DNA of 64,000 nt from an uncultured Gammaproteobacteria bacterium (GCA_958295835.1 OY282378.1:5295694-5359693); one strand, 5' to 3'; shown: positions 32,362 to 41,202, counted from the stretch's first letter. Numbers and translations are program-made. Notes: generated by a model not told the origin, from the sequence alone.

Positions 32362-32530
32362 CGATTCCCGCCAGGCGCGAGTGCCTCACCGAGCGGTATT
32401 GTCCCGCCAGGCGCGGGATGTCCGCAGATCCGCCGCGATCGGACACCGACACGATCAGGCGCTTCGGCCATCGGAGCCGGCGCGACGTTGCGCCGTCACC
32501 TCGCGCGCCGGGACGTCGGCGGAAACAGGC
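32362..32530 (+). repeat. Dispersed repeat, copy B (inserted between and into hydroxylase genes)
   Basis: This copy starts GATTCCCGCCAGGCGCGAG, contains a partial second start (GTCCCGCCAGGCGCGGGA), and has GATCAGGCGCTTCGGCCATC and GGGACGTCGGCGGAAACAGG. It resembles copies A (12966) and C (33477). The FAD-subunit gene ends inside it: its stop at 32455 and last 25 or so codons come from repeat DNA. Confidence 0.6.
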
Positions 32531-33414
32531 ATTCCCTGATCTCCTTGCCGGTCGAGCCGGTCCCAAGCCCGCGAGACCAGCCGGCGGGTCAGCGCCTCCA
32601 CGGTGTGGAGACGGTACCCGGCGGAGGCCCGCACGTCGTCGATGGGACTGGATGCGGCGGCAGCCGCCGCCGCGGCCCGGTCGATCAGCGCCGGGGTCAG
32701 CGCCCGGCCTTCGAGCAGGGCCTCGGCCTTCCTGGCTCGAAGCACGATGGGCGCGACGGCGCCGAGCGCGATGCGCGCCTTCGTGCAGGTTCCGCCGGCG
32801 GCGCAGAGCGTCAACGCCACCCCGGTGACGGTGATCGCGTCGCCCTTGCGGCGGGCGAGCTTGTAGAAGGTGTTGACGGACGGCTCCGGCCGGCGGGGCC
32901 AGGAGATGCGGGTGATCAGCTCGTCCGGCCGGCGCACGTCGCGCTTGTAGCCGAGGAAGTATTCGTCGAGCGGTACCGTCCGCGTCCCGGCGGCGCTGGT
33001 CAGCGTGACGTCGGCGTCGAGGGAGAGCAGCGGCGGCACCAGGTCCGCGGCCGGGGAGCCGCAGGCGATGTTGCCGGCCACGGTGGCGGTGTTGCGCACC
33101 ATCAGCCCGGCGAACAGGCGCGCGGATTCGATGAGCGAGGGCGCCGCCTCCGCGACCTCGGGCGAGCGCAGCAGGTCGGTGACGGTGGTACGGCCGCCGA
33201 TGGAGATGCGTTCGGCCCCGAAGTCCATCCCCCGCAGCTCGCCGACCTCCCCGAGCGTGACCACTCGATCCGGCCGCTCGCGCTTCGCGCGCAAGTCGAC
33301 GATCAGGTTGGTGCCTCCGGCGATGGGGACGGTCTTCGAGTCCCTGCCGGCCGTGAGGGCATCCAGGGCGCCGGCGAGATCCCCCGGCATCTCCAGCTCG
33401 AACGGTGCATACAT
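32455..33414 (-). CDS. Molybdenum hydroxylase FAD-binding medium subunit
   Basis: A 319-residue FAD subunit of the CoxM type. Flavin contacts are visible in VPIAGGTNLIVDLRAKRERP and TATVAGNIACGSPAADLVPPL, followed by the CO-dehydrogenase flavoprotein C-terminal domain (FYKLARRKGDAITVTGVAL, ARIALGAVAPIVLRA). It relays electrons to the final acceptor. The final stretch, from about GDQGMPVSADVPARE, is not conserved and is encoded by dispersed repeat copy B, which has extended the reading frame. It starts the hydroxylase trio and lies downstream of the SDR gene, separated from it by repeat copy C. Confidence 0.92.
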   Translation of the reverse strand: MYAPFELEMPGDLAGALDALTAGRDSKTVPIAGGTNLIVDLRAKRERPDRVVTLGEVGELRGMDFGAERISIGGRTTVTDLLRSPEVAEAAPSLIESARLFAGLMVRNTATVAGNIACGSPAADLVPPLLSLDADVTLTSAAGTRTVPLDEYFLGYKRDVRRPDELITRISWPRRPEPSVNTFYKLARRKGDAITVTGVALTLCAAGGTCTKARIALGAVAPIVLRARKAEALLEGRALTPALIDRAAAAAAAASSPIDDVRASAGYRLHTVEALTRRLVSRAWDRLDRQGDQGMPVSADVPAREVTAQRRAGSDGRSA

Positions 33415-33476
33415 GGTTCGTCCTCAGCTCTCCGGTCCGTCCCGGTCAGCCGCCCTCCGAATCACGCGGCAGCTCC

Positions 33477-33590
33477 CGCCGACGCTCCGGCACCCGGCAC
33501 CACGATACGGCATCGTGCCGGCTCCGATGGCTGGAGCCCCTGATGGTGGTGGATCCTCGGAGACCGCCGCACTTGGCGGGAATCGCAGCG
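33477..33590 (-). repeat. Dispersed repeat, copy C
   Basis: On the minus strand the unit reads GATTCCCGCCAAGTGCGGCG, CATCAGGGGCTCCAGCCATC and GGAGCCGGCACGATG, matching copies A and B in order and spacing. It begins within a few bases of the SDR stop codon (33592) and fills most of the gap before the FAD-subunit gene. Confidence 0.6.
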
Positions 33591-33591
33591 A

Positions 33592-34374
33592 TCATACGTC
33601 CCACCCGCCGTCCACGGCGATGTGCTGGCCGGTGATCTGCCGGGCGTCGTCGCTGGCCAGGAACAGCACCGCGTTGGCGACGTCCTGGGCGGTGGTCACG
33701 CGCTTCAGGGCCATGTCCTGCACGTACTCGTCGTAGACCTCCTCCTCCGTCCAGCCCCGCACCATCGCCTTCTCCTCGCAGAGCTTCTTCATGCGCGGAC
33801 CGTCGACGATGCCGGGACAGACCGCGTTGACGTTGATGTTGTGCCGGCCGAGCTCCAGCGCCACGGTGCGGGTGATGCCGCGCACCGCCCATTTCGACGC
33901 GCTGTAGGCGGTGCGCATGGGATAGCCGCGCAGCCCCGAGGTGCCGCTGATGTTGACGATCTTGCCTGCCTTGCGGGCGATCATGGCCGGCACCACGTAC
34001 TTGATCGGCAGGAAGGTGCCGCGCTCGTTGGCGGTGACCACGTGGTCGAAGTCCGCGACCTCGATGTCCTGTACCGGGGTCTCGATCGGGCCGGTGGTCC
34101 CGGCGACGTTGACCAGAATGTCGATGCGGCCCCTGAAGACCTCCAGGGCCTTGTCCACCATCTCCCTGACCTCGCCGTCGTCGGTGACGTCGCAGGCGAT
34201 CACCCAGCCTTCACGCCCCATGGCCTGCACCTCGGTCGCGACCTCCTTCAACGGCGCGATGTCGCGGGCGGACAGCACCACGTCCGCGCCCTCCCGGGCC
34301 AGGGTCCTGGTAATCGTCGCCCCCATGCCCTTCGCTGCGCCGGTGACGATCGCGTTCCTGCCTTCGAGCTTCAT
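33592..34374 (-). CDS. Short-chain dehydrogenase/reductase (SDR family)
   Basis: A 260-residue classical SDR. It has the nucleotide-binding TGAAKGMG (residues 11-18), an ARD sequence after the second strand, NVAGTTG, the catalytic Ser in NISGTSGLRG, and the Tyr-x3-Lys pair YSASK. PGIVDGP and GQHIAVDGGWDV follow near the C-terminus. It should oxidise an alcohol or reduce a ketone with NAD(P)(H); substrate unknown. AGGAGG stands 9 bases before the ATG. Being first in line with the molybdenum hydroxylase genes, it may process the same substrate or its product. Confidence 0.9.
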   Translation of the reverse strand: MKLEGRNAIVTGAAKGMGATITRTLAREGADVVLSARDIAPLKEVATEVQAMGREGWVIACDVTDDGEVREMVDKALEVFRGRIDILVNVAGTTGPIETPVQDIEVADFDHVVTANERGTFLPIKYVVPAMIARKAGKIVNISGTSGLRGYPMRTAYSASKWAVRGITRTVALELGRHNINVNAVCPGIVDGPRMKKLCEEKAMVRGWTEEEVYDEYVQDMALKRVTTAQDVANAVLFLASDDARQITGQHIAVDGGWDV

Positions 34375-34431
34375 TGCATCGTTCCTCCTGGTTTTCATGA
34401 ATCCGCCGTCCCGCGTTCATCTACAGGAATT

Positions 34432-34447
34432 CTGTCCGTCCGGACAG
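34432..34447 (-). promoter_or_regulatory. Perfect inverted repeat upstream of the SDR gene, operator candidate
   Basis: CTGTCCG-TC-CGGACAG is a perfect 7-2-7 palindrome about 58 bases before the SDR start. Its size and symmetry fit a TetR- or GntR-type repressor site. No regulator gene is adjacent. Confidence 0.45.
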
Positions 34448-34697
34448 TACGTTCCTGTGGTGGCCGAGTAGCCGCGGACGGTTATCCACCCGCGGCTCGC
34501 ACAGATCCGGGCGTGCCCGATTCGAGCATCGGCTCCTCGGACCATGTATTCGCTACGCAACAGTACACACTGCGCATACTTTGGGGTCCCTTCTCCGGGA
34601 AGCCGCCGCCTTCGGCTCGGCCCGGCCACGTCCCATCCTGCATGGCGGGCGAACGCGGATCGAGAGTAATCTGTTGACGTTCCGTTCCCGGCGACCA

Positions 34698-34713
34698 TGG
34701 CACGACACGTGCG
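34698..34713 (+). promoter_or_regulatory. Sigma-54 promoter upstream of the PII gene
   Basis: TGGCAC-N5-GTGCG matches the -24/-12 consensus TGGCAC-N5-TTGCA with correct GG to GC spacing. It lies 43 bases before the PII ATG, with AGGGAG as ribosome site between. Nitrogen-controlled sigma-54 transcription is typical for glnK. No NtrC site was recognised in 34448-34697, where I see no gene. Confidence 0.6.
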
Positions 34714-34755
34714 CGGAAGACCGCCGTCCAATCGGCCATCCAGGGAGAAGCATCC

Positions 34756-35094
34756 ATGCATCTCGTCACCGCGATCATCAAACCGTTCAAGCTCGACGAC
34801 GTGCGGGCGGCGTTGTCGGAGATCGGCATTCAGGGCATGACCGTCACCGAGGTCAAGGGGTTCGGCCGGCAGAAGGGGCATACCGAACTCTACCGGGGCG
34901 CCGAGTACGTGGTGGACTTCCTGCCCAAGATCAAGCTCGAAGTGGCTGTGGACGAGACGCGGCTCGACGAGGTGATCGAGACCATCACCACCGCCGCCCG
35001 AACCGGCAAGATCGGCGACGGCAAGATCTTCGTCGCCTCGCTCGACAACGTGGTCCGCATCCGCACCGGAGAGATGGCCGCCGAGGCGCTCTGA
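34756..35094 (+). CDS. glnK: Nitrogen regulatory protein PII (GlnB/GlnK)
   Basis: A 112-residue PII trimer subunit that senses 2-oxoglutarate and ATP/ADP and regulates glutamine synthetase, NtrB or AmtB. The T-loop carries the uridylylation tyrosine at exactly position 51 (ELYRGAEYVVDF), the B-loop reads TAARTGKIGDGKIF, and the C-loop is VVRIRTGE. The sequence alone does not separate GlnB from GlnK. The sigma-54-like promoter favours the inducible GlnK type, but no amtB follows. Confidence 0.93.
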   Translation: MHLVTAIIKPFKLDDVRAALSEIGIQGMTVTEVKGFGRQKGHTELYRGAEYVVDFLPKIKLEVAVDETRLDEVIETITTAARTGKIGDGKIFVASLDNVVRIRTGEMAAEAL

Positions 35095-35320
35095 GGAGCA
35101 CCCGGCCCGGCGCGCGTCCCCCCTCTCCCGCTTGAGCGGCTGCCCATGCCGTCTCCGATTCTGCCGCAACTTGCGCGGCCCGACCCGGTACGGGGAGTCA
35201 TGGAACGAAGCGTTGCCGTCGGCGGACTCCTTCAAACGGGAGGTTCCGTGGCGCTTTCACGCCGCCGGCAGCGTCCCCCCGCGGTGGCGTTGCCATTTCG
35301 CCGCGGCCTACAATGCCGGC

Positions 35321-36451
35321 ATGGACGACGCGCAAACACTGACCGCCATCCCCTTCGGGCCGGGGCGTTCACCGGGGGGTGAGCCTCCGGCAGCGTCGTT
35401 GCGGCGCTCGGAGGAGGACGAGCCCCCGGCGGCGCCGGCCGCATTGCCGCCGGAGCCTCCGGCATCCCCGTTGCCGTCGGCGGCGGAGTCCCCGGCATCC
35501 TTGCCGCCGGCGGAGCTGCCGCTGTCCGAGCTGGAGTTCACCGGCTGCACGGCCGTGCCCATGTCCTATGACCAGCTCCGCCGCTTCGACGGACGGCTCG
35601 AAGTCTGGGACGCCGAGTCCGAAACCGCCTGGATGGTCCGCGAGCCCACCAGCCCCACCCACGAGAGCCCCTCCCACGGCCTCGCCGGACTGGTCGAGCG
35701 CATCGCCGCGGTGCGTGGCTCGTCCATCAAGTGCTACGGCTCGATGGACCTGCTGAGGCGCGACGCGCGGGGTGAGCCGAGGCGCATCATGCAGGCGGAC
35801 CAGACGGTGTACCTGTATCCGCGGCGGGCGGAGTTGTTGGGCGCGAGTGCGATGGTGGGGGGGAGGCACAACTACCCGGACGTGGTGCTGGAGGTGGACC
35901 ACACGACGGACGTTCGGCGGGGGAAGCTGAAGCTGTACGAGTCGTGGGGGTTCCCGGAGGTGTGGGTGGAGGTGCCGGAGCAGTGGGTGGCGAGCCGACC
36001 GCGGGGCTTGGGACCGGGGCTGACGATTCATTTGCTGGAGGATGGTGTCTACCGGGCCTCACCGGAGAGCGTGGCATTTCCGGGCTGGCGGGTGGAGGCC
36101 ATCCACGAGGCGATGAACGAGGCGGAGCGTTCGGTGCGGACGAACGAGAGACTGGAGCGCCTGGGCCGGGGGTTGGGGTCGCGTGAGGGCACGGGGTCGG
36201 ACGACGATGCACTGATGCGTTCCCTGCGTGGTCAGAGCCGGGCGGAAGGCGAGAAGAAGGGCCGGGCCGGGATGGTGCGCCAGATGCTGTTGTCGCGAGA
36301 CATCGAGGTGTCGGAAGGATTCCCGTCCAACGTCCCCGGATTCGGCGAATCGCCGGAGGCCGTGCTCGTGGACGCGGCATTGGCCTGCGACAGCGAACGC
36401 GACTTCCACGCCCGCATCCGTGACCGCATCGTTCGCACCCACGGTCGCTGA
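35321..36451 (+). CDS. Uma2-family protein (PD-(D/E)XK-like) with proline/alanine-rich leader
   Basis: The 376-residue protein contains a Uma2 (DUF820) domain from about residue 82: SYDQLRRFDGRLEVWDAESE, then GRHNYPDVVLEVDHTTDVRRGKLKLYESWGFPEVWVEVP. The D...E-x-D core and KLxxYxxxGxxE are the family marks. Uma2 proteins resemble PD-(D/E)XK nucleases and are abundant in some bacteria; function is unknown. Unusual features are a low-complexity Pro/Ala/Glu stretch (about 20-70) ahead of the domain and a long C-terminal tail (MVRQMLLSRDI). An ATG 63 codons further upstream lacks conservation. Confidence 0.8.
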   Translation: MDDAQTLTAIPFGPGRSPGGEPPAASLRRSEEDEPPAAPAALPPEPPASPLPSAAESPASLPPAELPLSELEFTGCTAVPMSYDQLRRFDGRLEVWDAESETAWMVREPTSPTHESPSHGLAGLVERIAAVRGSSIKCYGSMDLLRRDARGEPRRIMQADQTVYLYPRRAELLGASAMVGGRHNYPDVVLEVDHTTDVRRGKLKLYESWGFPEVWVEVPEQWVASRPRGLGPGLTIHLLEDGVYRASPESVAFPGWRVEAIHEAMNEAERSVRTNERLERLGRGLGSREGTGSDDDALMRSLRGQSRAEGEKKGRAGMVRQMLLSRDIEVSEGFPSNVPGFGESPEAVLVDAALACDSERDFHARIRDRIVRTHGR

Positions 36452-36566
36452 TACTGCAAGAACGACACACTGGCGAAGTGAGCTCGGCGAAAACGGGGAT
36501 GAACGGCCAACGGCGCAAAGTAGTGGAAGAAGAATTCTGCCGCGCGCTCGCACACGGGAGCACGGG

Positions 36567-37970
36567 ATGACGAAGCCACGCACGCTGTTCGAGAAGATCT
36601 GGGACGGCCACGTCGTCGCGGTGGAGGAAGACGGCACCTGTCTGCTCTACATCGACCGCCACCTCACCCACGAGGTGACCACGCCCCAGCCCTACGAGGG
36701 GCTGCGCCAGGCCGGGCGCGGGGTGCGCCGCCCGGACGCGACCATCGCGGTCATCGACCACAACATCGCCACCGACCGCAGCGAGGGCATCGGCGAGGAC
36801 TCGCAGCTCCAGATCGACACCCTGATCCGCAACTGCGAGGAGTTCGGCGTCGAGCTCTTCCACTTCGACGACCCACGCAACGGCATCGTCCACATCATCG
36901 GACCCGAGCAGGGCTTCACCCTGCCGGGGACCACCATCGTCTGCGGCGACAGCCATACCGCCACCCACGGCGCGTTCGGCGCCCTCGCCTTCGGCATCGG
37001 CACCTCGGAGGTCGAGCACGTGCTGGCGACGCAGACCCTCATCCAGGCGCCGGCGAAGGCGATGCGCATCACCGTCAACGGTGTCCTCCCCTTCGGCTGC
37101 ACCGCGAAGGACCTCGTCCTCGCGATCGTCGGGAAGCTGGGGACCGCCGGGGGCACCGGCCACGTCATCGAGTACGCCGGCCCCGCGATCGAGGCGCTCT
37201 CGATGGAGGGGCGGATGACGGTGAGCAACATGACCATCGAGGCCGGCGCACGGGCGGGGCTCATCGCACCGGACGAGACGACGTTCGCGTACCTGGAGGG
37301 CCGCCCGATGGCCCCGAAGGGCGATCTCCGGCGCCGGGCGGTGGCGCACTGGAAGACCCTGCCCTCGGACCCGGGCGCCCGGTACGCGAAGGAGATCACG
37401 CTGGACGTCTCGGAGATCGTCCCCCTCACCACCTGGGGCACCAGCCCCGAGGACGTGGTGCCGATCACCGGGGCGGTTCCCGATCCGAAGGACGCTCCCT
37501 CCGGGGAGAAGCGCGCGAGCATGCAGCGCGCACTGGACTACATGGGGCTCGCGCCGGGGACGCGCATGACCGACGTGGCGATCGACCGGGTGTTCGTGGG
37601 CTCGTGCACCAATGGCCGGATCGAGGATCTGCGCGAGGTCGCCGCGGTCGCCAGGGGCCGCAGGGTCGCGGGCGGCGTGCGCGCGATGATCGTCCCCGGC
37701 TCCGGCCTGGTGAAGCGCCAGGCCGAGGAGGAAGGCATCGCGGACGTGCTGGTCGCGGCCGGCTTCGAGTGGCGGGAGCCCGGCTGCTCCATGTGCCTCG
37801 CGATGAACACGGACCGGCTCGACCCCGGCGAGCGCTGCGCCTCCACGACCAACCGCAACTTCGTCGGCCGCCAAGGGCGCGACGGGCGCACCCATCTGGT
37901 GAGCCCGGCGATGGCCGCCGCCGCCGCGGTCACCGGCCGCCTGACCGACGTGCGGGCGCTGATGCGGTGA
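36567..37970 (+). CDS. leuC: 3-isopropylmalate dehydratase large subunit
   Basis: LeuC with LeuD interconverts 2- and 3-isopropylmalate in leucine synthesis. The 467-residue protein shows the aconitase-fold signatures: TLFEKIWDGHVV, DHN, CGDSHTATHGAFGALAFGIGTSEVEHVLATQTL, FVGSCTNGRIEDL with one cluster Cys, and EPGCSMCLAMN with the other two. The length matches leuC of the bacterial two-subunit enzyme. The usual partner leuD does not follow; an IS remnant and a GntR regulator come next. So leuD is presumably elsewhere. Confidence 0.94.
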   Translation: MTKPRTLFEKIWDGHVVAVEEDGTCLLYIDRHLTHEVTTPQPYEGLRQAGRGVRRPDATIAVIDHNIATDRSEGIGEDSQLQIDTLIRNCEEFGVELFHFDDPRNGIVHIIGPEQGFTLPGTTIVCGDSHTATHGAFGALAFGIGTSEVEHVLATQTLIQAPAKAMRITVNGVLPFGCTAKDLVLAIVGKLGTAGGTGHVIEYAGPAIEALSMEGRMTVSNMTIEAGARAGLIAPDETTFAYLEGRPMAPKGDLRRRAVAHWKTLPSDPGARYAKEITLDVSEIVPLTTWGTSPEDVVPITGAVPDPKDAPSGEKRASMQRALDYMGLAPGTRMTDVAIDRVFVGSCTNGRIEDLREVAAVARGRRVAGGVRAMIVPGSGLVKRQAEEEGIADVLVAAGFEWREPGCSMCLAMNTDRLDPGERCASTTNRNFVGRQGRDGRTHLVSPAMAAAAAVTGRLTDVRALMR

Positions 37971-37997
37971 CGCCCCAGGAGCCTGGACGACCACGAC

Positions 37998-38353
37998 AGG
38001 CGCCACGGGTGGCCATCTTTGTTCCTACGCGGCCCGCTGCACCTCGAAGGCGGCGAGGTTGCGGTCCTCCCGGATGAACTCCACGCCGATCAGGAGGAGA
38101 TGCGCCGGCTGCGTCGTGAGAACCGTCGTGTGCGTGAAGAACGGGAATGGCGATTTTCTTGTCTGCCGAAGGTAGACAGAGATTGGCGAAAGGTGAGGAG
38201 GACCCGCGAAGGGTCCAGTGAACCCTTCGCCCGACGAACGCCTGGTTTGCTCGGGAGGTCGGACCCGGGAGGTCTACCGGTTCATGAGAGCGTCAGTCGG
38301 CGATGGCCGCCTGACTCAAGCAAATCACCCTCCGGGAAACCCGGGGCGGTTCA
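37998..38353 (+). mobile_element. Degenerate IS3-type remnant with right-end sequence
   Basis: No intact gene lies between leuC and the GntR gene. A frame near 38070-38145 reads DQEEMRRLRRENRRVREERE, the leucine-zipper end of IS3-family OrfA. The stretch closes with CAAATCACCCTCCGGGAAAC and CCGGGGCGGTTCA (38321-38353), the inverted form of an end seen at 57680-57711 and typical for IS3 elements (TGAACCGCCCCGGG). The transposase itself is destroyed. Exact left boundary not visible. Confidence 0.5.
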
Positions 38354-38357
38354 CTTC

Positions 38358-38411
38358 TCGTTGGATTCACAGCCTCCCTTCAGGCTCATCTCTCGTTGGA
38401 CAAGACTTGTC
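38358..38411 (+). mobile_element. Orphan IS end(s), same type as 8976-9008
   Basis: CTTCAGGCTCATCTCTCGTT and GGACAAGAC (38383-38411), preceded by TTCTCGTTGGATTCACAGC, repeat the composite ends at 8945-9008 with a few differences. No transposase lies nearby. Confidence 0.4.
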
Positions 38412-38479
38412 CTGGCAGACATTCCTGGTGTCTTGTATTCTGTATGCCATATACCGGAATCCCCGATGGGAACGTCCCG

Positions 38480-39172
38480 ATGGCCGTCGCGCACCTCTCC
38501 CTGAAGCCGGTCGAGAACCCCGCCGCGCTCAAGGATCGCATCCACGAGCAGCTCAAGACCGCCATCACCTCGATGAACGTCTACGCCAACGTCGAGGAGC
38601 ATCGCCTCGACGAGCGCCAGCTCTCCGAGGAGCTGGGCGTGAGCCGCACCCCCATCCGCGAGGCGCTGTGCCGGCTCGAGAACGAGGGCTTCGTACACAC
38701 CATTCCGCGGCGCGGCGCGTTCGTGGCCCGCAAGACGAAGAAGGAAGTGCTGGAGATGGTCACGGTGTGGGCGGCGCTGGAAAGCATGGCGGCGCGGCTC
38801 ATCACCGAGAACGCGACCGATGTGCAGATCGCCACCCTGCGCGAGATGTTCTCGACCTTCGGCGAGAACGGCGCGGTGCAGGCCCACATCGACGAGTACT
38901 CCGACACCAACATCGCATTCCACCAGGCGCTGTTCCGCCTGAGCCGCTGCGACCTGCTCTCCAGCCTCACCGAGAACCTCTTTCTCCACATGCGATCGAT
39001 CCGGATGCGCACCATCGTCGAGAAGGACCGCGCGGCCCGGTCGATCATCGATCACATGCACATCATCGAGGCGCTGGAGGCGCGGGACACCGAGCTCGCC
39101 GAAGGGCTCGTGCGCCGGCACACCCTCGATCTGGGCAAGCACATCGAGGAATACGTCGACTGGCTCGACTGA
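38480..39172 (+). CDS. GntR-family transcriptional regulator, FCD subfamily
   Basis: A 230-residue FadR-type regulator. The N-terminal winged helix has HRLDERQLSEELGVSRTPIREALCRLENEGFVHTIPRRGAFVA, the standard GntR recognition helix and wing. The all-helical FCD ligand domain keeps candidate metal ligands in DTNIAFHQALFRLS and DHMHIIEALEARD. It probably senses a carboxylic acid and controls the ThDP-enzyme/CoA-transferase genes just downstream. I use the ATG at 38480; upstream codons lie in promoter-like DNA, where GTATGCCATATAC (about 38440-38452) could be an operator. Confidence 0.9.
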   Translation: MAVAHLSLKPVENPAALKDRIHEQLKTAITSMNVYANVEEHRLDERQLSEELGVSRTPIREALCRLENEGFVHTIPRRGAFVARKTKKEVLEMVTVWAALESMAARLITENATDVQIATLREMFSTFGENGAVQAHIDEYSDTNIAFHQALFRLSRCDLLSSLTENLFLHMRSIRMRTIVEKDRAARSIIDHMHIIEALEARDTELAEGLVRRHTLDLGKHIEEYVDWLD

Positions 39173-39453
39173 GCCGACAGGCTGGCCATAGCGACGCAGG
39201 TACGTTGAGGAATACGTCGACGCCGAGGCCGCGGGCATCCCCGCGGGCGCCGTGGACGGCCGCATTGACGCAGACACGTCGAGGAATACGCCGCTGATTC
39301 GATGAAACGGCAAGTAGACCGGCGGTGCGTTTGCCGGGCGGCGCACCGAGGACCGATTGCCGAATCCCGATCACCGAACACCGCTTGTCGAAGGCCGGAT
39401 TACCGAACATCAACGACCAGTCACCGATCACCCAAGGAGAGGAAACGACCGCC
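39173..39453 (+). repeat. Intergenic region with short degenerate repeats
   Basis: No gene. The phrase GAGGAATACG from the end of the regulator gene (39146) recurs at about 39207 and 39280, each preceded by an ACGCAG/ACGT-like context. A second set repeats CCGAATCCCGATCACCGAAC-like phrases (39358-39430). They look like slippage copies of the 3' end of the gene. A good ribosome site AAGGAGAGG is found before the next ATG. Confidence 0.5.
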
Positions 39454-41202
39454 ATGTCCGCTACCGCACAGCAGCTCTCGTCACGCACCGCCGAGGACAC
39501 CCTCGCACAGAAGAGCCGGGACACCGGCGTCGTCTCCGGCGGCCACCTCGTCGCCCGGGCGCTCAGGAACGAAGGCGTCGATACCATCTTCACCCTGTGC
39601 GGCGGGCACATCATCGACATCTACGACGGCTGCCTCGACGAGGGCATCAAGGTGGTGGACGTGCGCCACGAGCAGGTCGCGGCGCACGCGGCGGACGGCT
39701 ACGCGCGCCAGACCGGGCGGCTCGGATGCGTGGTGACCACCGCCGGCCCGGGCTGCACCAACGCGGTCACCGGCATCGCCACCGCGTTCCGCTCGGAGAG
39801 TCCGGTGCTGCACATCGGCGGCCAGGCCGCGCAGACCCAGCACCGCATGGGCGGGCTCCAGGACCTGCCGCACGTGGACCTGATGCGCCCGATCACCAAG
39901 TTCGCCTCCACCGTCGCCTCCACCGAGCGCGTCGCGGACATGATCGCGATGGCCGCGCGCGAATGCTTCGCCGGCGCGCCGGGACCGTCCTACCTGGAGA
40001 TCCCGCGTGACGTGCTCGACCGAGAGATCGACCTGGAGGACGCGGTGGTCCCGGCCGCCGGCGCCTACCGCGCCTCGACCCGCTCGGCCGGCGATCCGGA
40101 CGACGTCGAGCGGCTCGCCGACCTGCTGGTGAACTCCGAACGCCCCGCCGTCCTGCTGGGCTCCCAGGTCTGGTCCGCGCGCGGGCATCGCGAGGCGATC
40201 GACCTGGTGCGCGCGCTCAACCTCCCCGCGTACATGAACGGCGCGAGCCGCGGCCTGCTGCCGCCGGGCGACCCGCACTACTTCAACCGCACCCGCGGCG
40301 ACGCCTTCAGGAAGGCGGACGTCATCGTCATCGCCGGCACCCCCTTCGATTTCCGCATGGGCTACGGCAAGCGGCTGAGCCGGGAGGCGACCATCGTCCA
40401 CATCGACCTCGACTACCGTACCGTGGCCAAGAACCGCGACGTGTCGCTCGGCATCGCCGGGCATCCCGGGGCGGTCTTCAAGGCCGCCCACGACGCGGCC
40501 ACGGGGCGGGCGGACAACCGCGCCAAGGCCCGCCAGCCCTGGCTCGACGAGCTGCGGGCGCTGGAGGAGACGAAGACCACGAAGCTGATGCCGCTGTTCA
40601 AGTCCGACGCGAGCCCCATCCACCCCTACCGCGTGGCCTGGGAGCTCAACGAATTCCTCACCGGGGACACCATCTACATCGGCGACGGCGGCGACGTCGT
40701 CACCATCAGCGCGCAGGCGGTGCAGCCGCGCTCGCCCGGCCACTGGATGGACCCGGGCGCGCTCGGCTCGCTCGGGGTCGGCACCGGCTTCGCGATGGCC
40801 TCGAAGCTCGTGCACCCCGACAAGGAAGTGCTCTGCTACTACGGCGACGGCTCCTTCGGCATGACCGCGTTCGACATGGAGACCGCCAACCGCTTCGGCG
40901 CCCCGTACATCGCGGTGATCGGCAACAACTCCGCGATGAACCAGATCCGCTTCGGCCAGATCTCCAAGTACGGCGAGGAGCGCGGCGACGTCGGCAACCT
41001 CCTCGGCGACGTGCCGTTCTCCAAATTCGGGGAGATGCTCGGCGGCTACGGCGAGGAGGTCCGCGAGGCGTCCGAGATCGCGCCCGCCCTGCAGCGCGCC
41101 CGCGAGGCGGTACGCAGCTCCGGCAAGTCCGCGGTCGTCAACGTCTGGGTCGATCCGCGCGAGTACGCGCCGGGCACCCGGAACCAGACGATGTACAAGT
41201 AG
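39454..41202 (+). CDS. Thiamine-diphosphate enzyme, oxalyl-CoA decarboxylase / acetolactate synthase-like
   Basis: A 582-residue ThDP enzyme of the three-domain decarboxylase superfamily. The catalytic Glu is in VDVRHEQVAAHAADGYAR, the middle domain starts near residue 208, and the cofactor site is GDGSFGMTAFDMETANRFGA...IGNN. It most resembles acetolactate-synthase-like, oxalyl-CoA decarboxylase or 2-hydroxyacyl-CoA lyase proteins. The adjacent CaiB/BaiF CoA-transferase argues for a CoA-ester substrate such as oxalyl-CoA or a 2-hydroxyacyl-CoA, but the substrate is not proven. It should be controlled by the GntR gene upstream. A deleted second copy is at 56931-57187. Confidence 0.85.
   Translation: MSATAQQLSSRTAEDTLAQKSRDTGVVSGGHLVARALRNEGVDTIFTLCGGHIIDIYDGCLDEGIKVVDVRHEQVAAHAADGYARQTGRLGCVVTTAGPGCTNAVTGIATAFRSESPVLHIGGQAAQTQHRMGGLQDLPHVDLMRPITKFASTVASTERVADMIAMAARECFAGAPGPSYLEIPRDVLDREIDLEDAVVPAAGAYRASTRSAGDPDDVERLADLLVNSERPAVLLGSQVWSARGHREAIDLVRALNLPAYMNGASRGLLPPGDPHYFNRTRGDAFRKADVIVIAGTPFDFRMGYGKRLSREATIVHIDLDYRTVAKNRDVSLGIAGHPGAVFKAAHDAATGRADNRAKARQPWLDELRALEETKTTKLMPLFKSDASPIHPYRVAWELNEFLTGDTIYIGDGGDVVTISAQAVQPRSPGHWMDPGALGSLGVGTGFAMASKLVHPDKEVLCYYGDGSFGMTAFDMETANRFGAPYIAVIGNNSAMNQIRFGQISKYGEERGDVGNLLGDVPFSKFGEMLGGYGEEVREASEIAPALQRAREAVRSSGKSAVVNVWVDPREYAPGTRNQTMYK

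Noticed and set aside
35787..38006. 739-codon open frame antisense to the Uma2 gene and leuC
   Set aside because: Same antisense artefact; the sense genes have complete family motifs.
39173..39453. Possible small RNA or CRISPR-like array from GAGGAATACG repeats
   Set aside because: Only three irregular, diverging copies; more likely local slippage copies of the upstream gene end.
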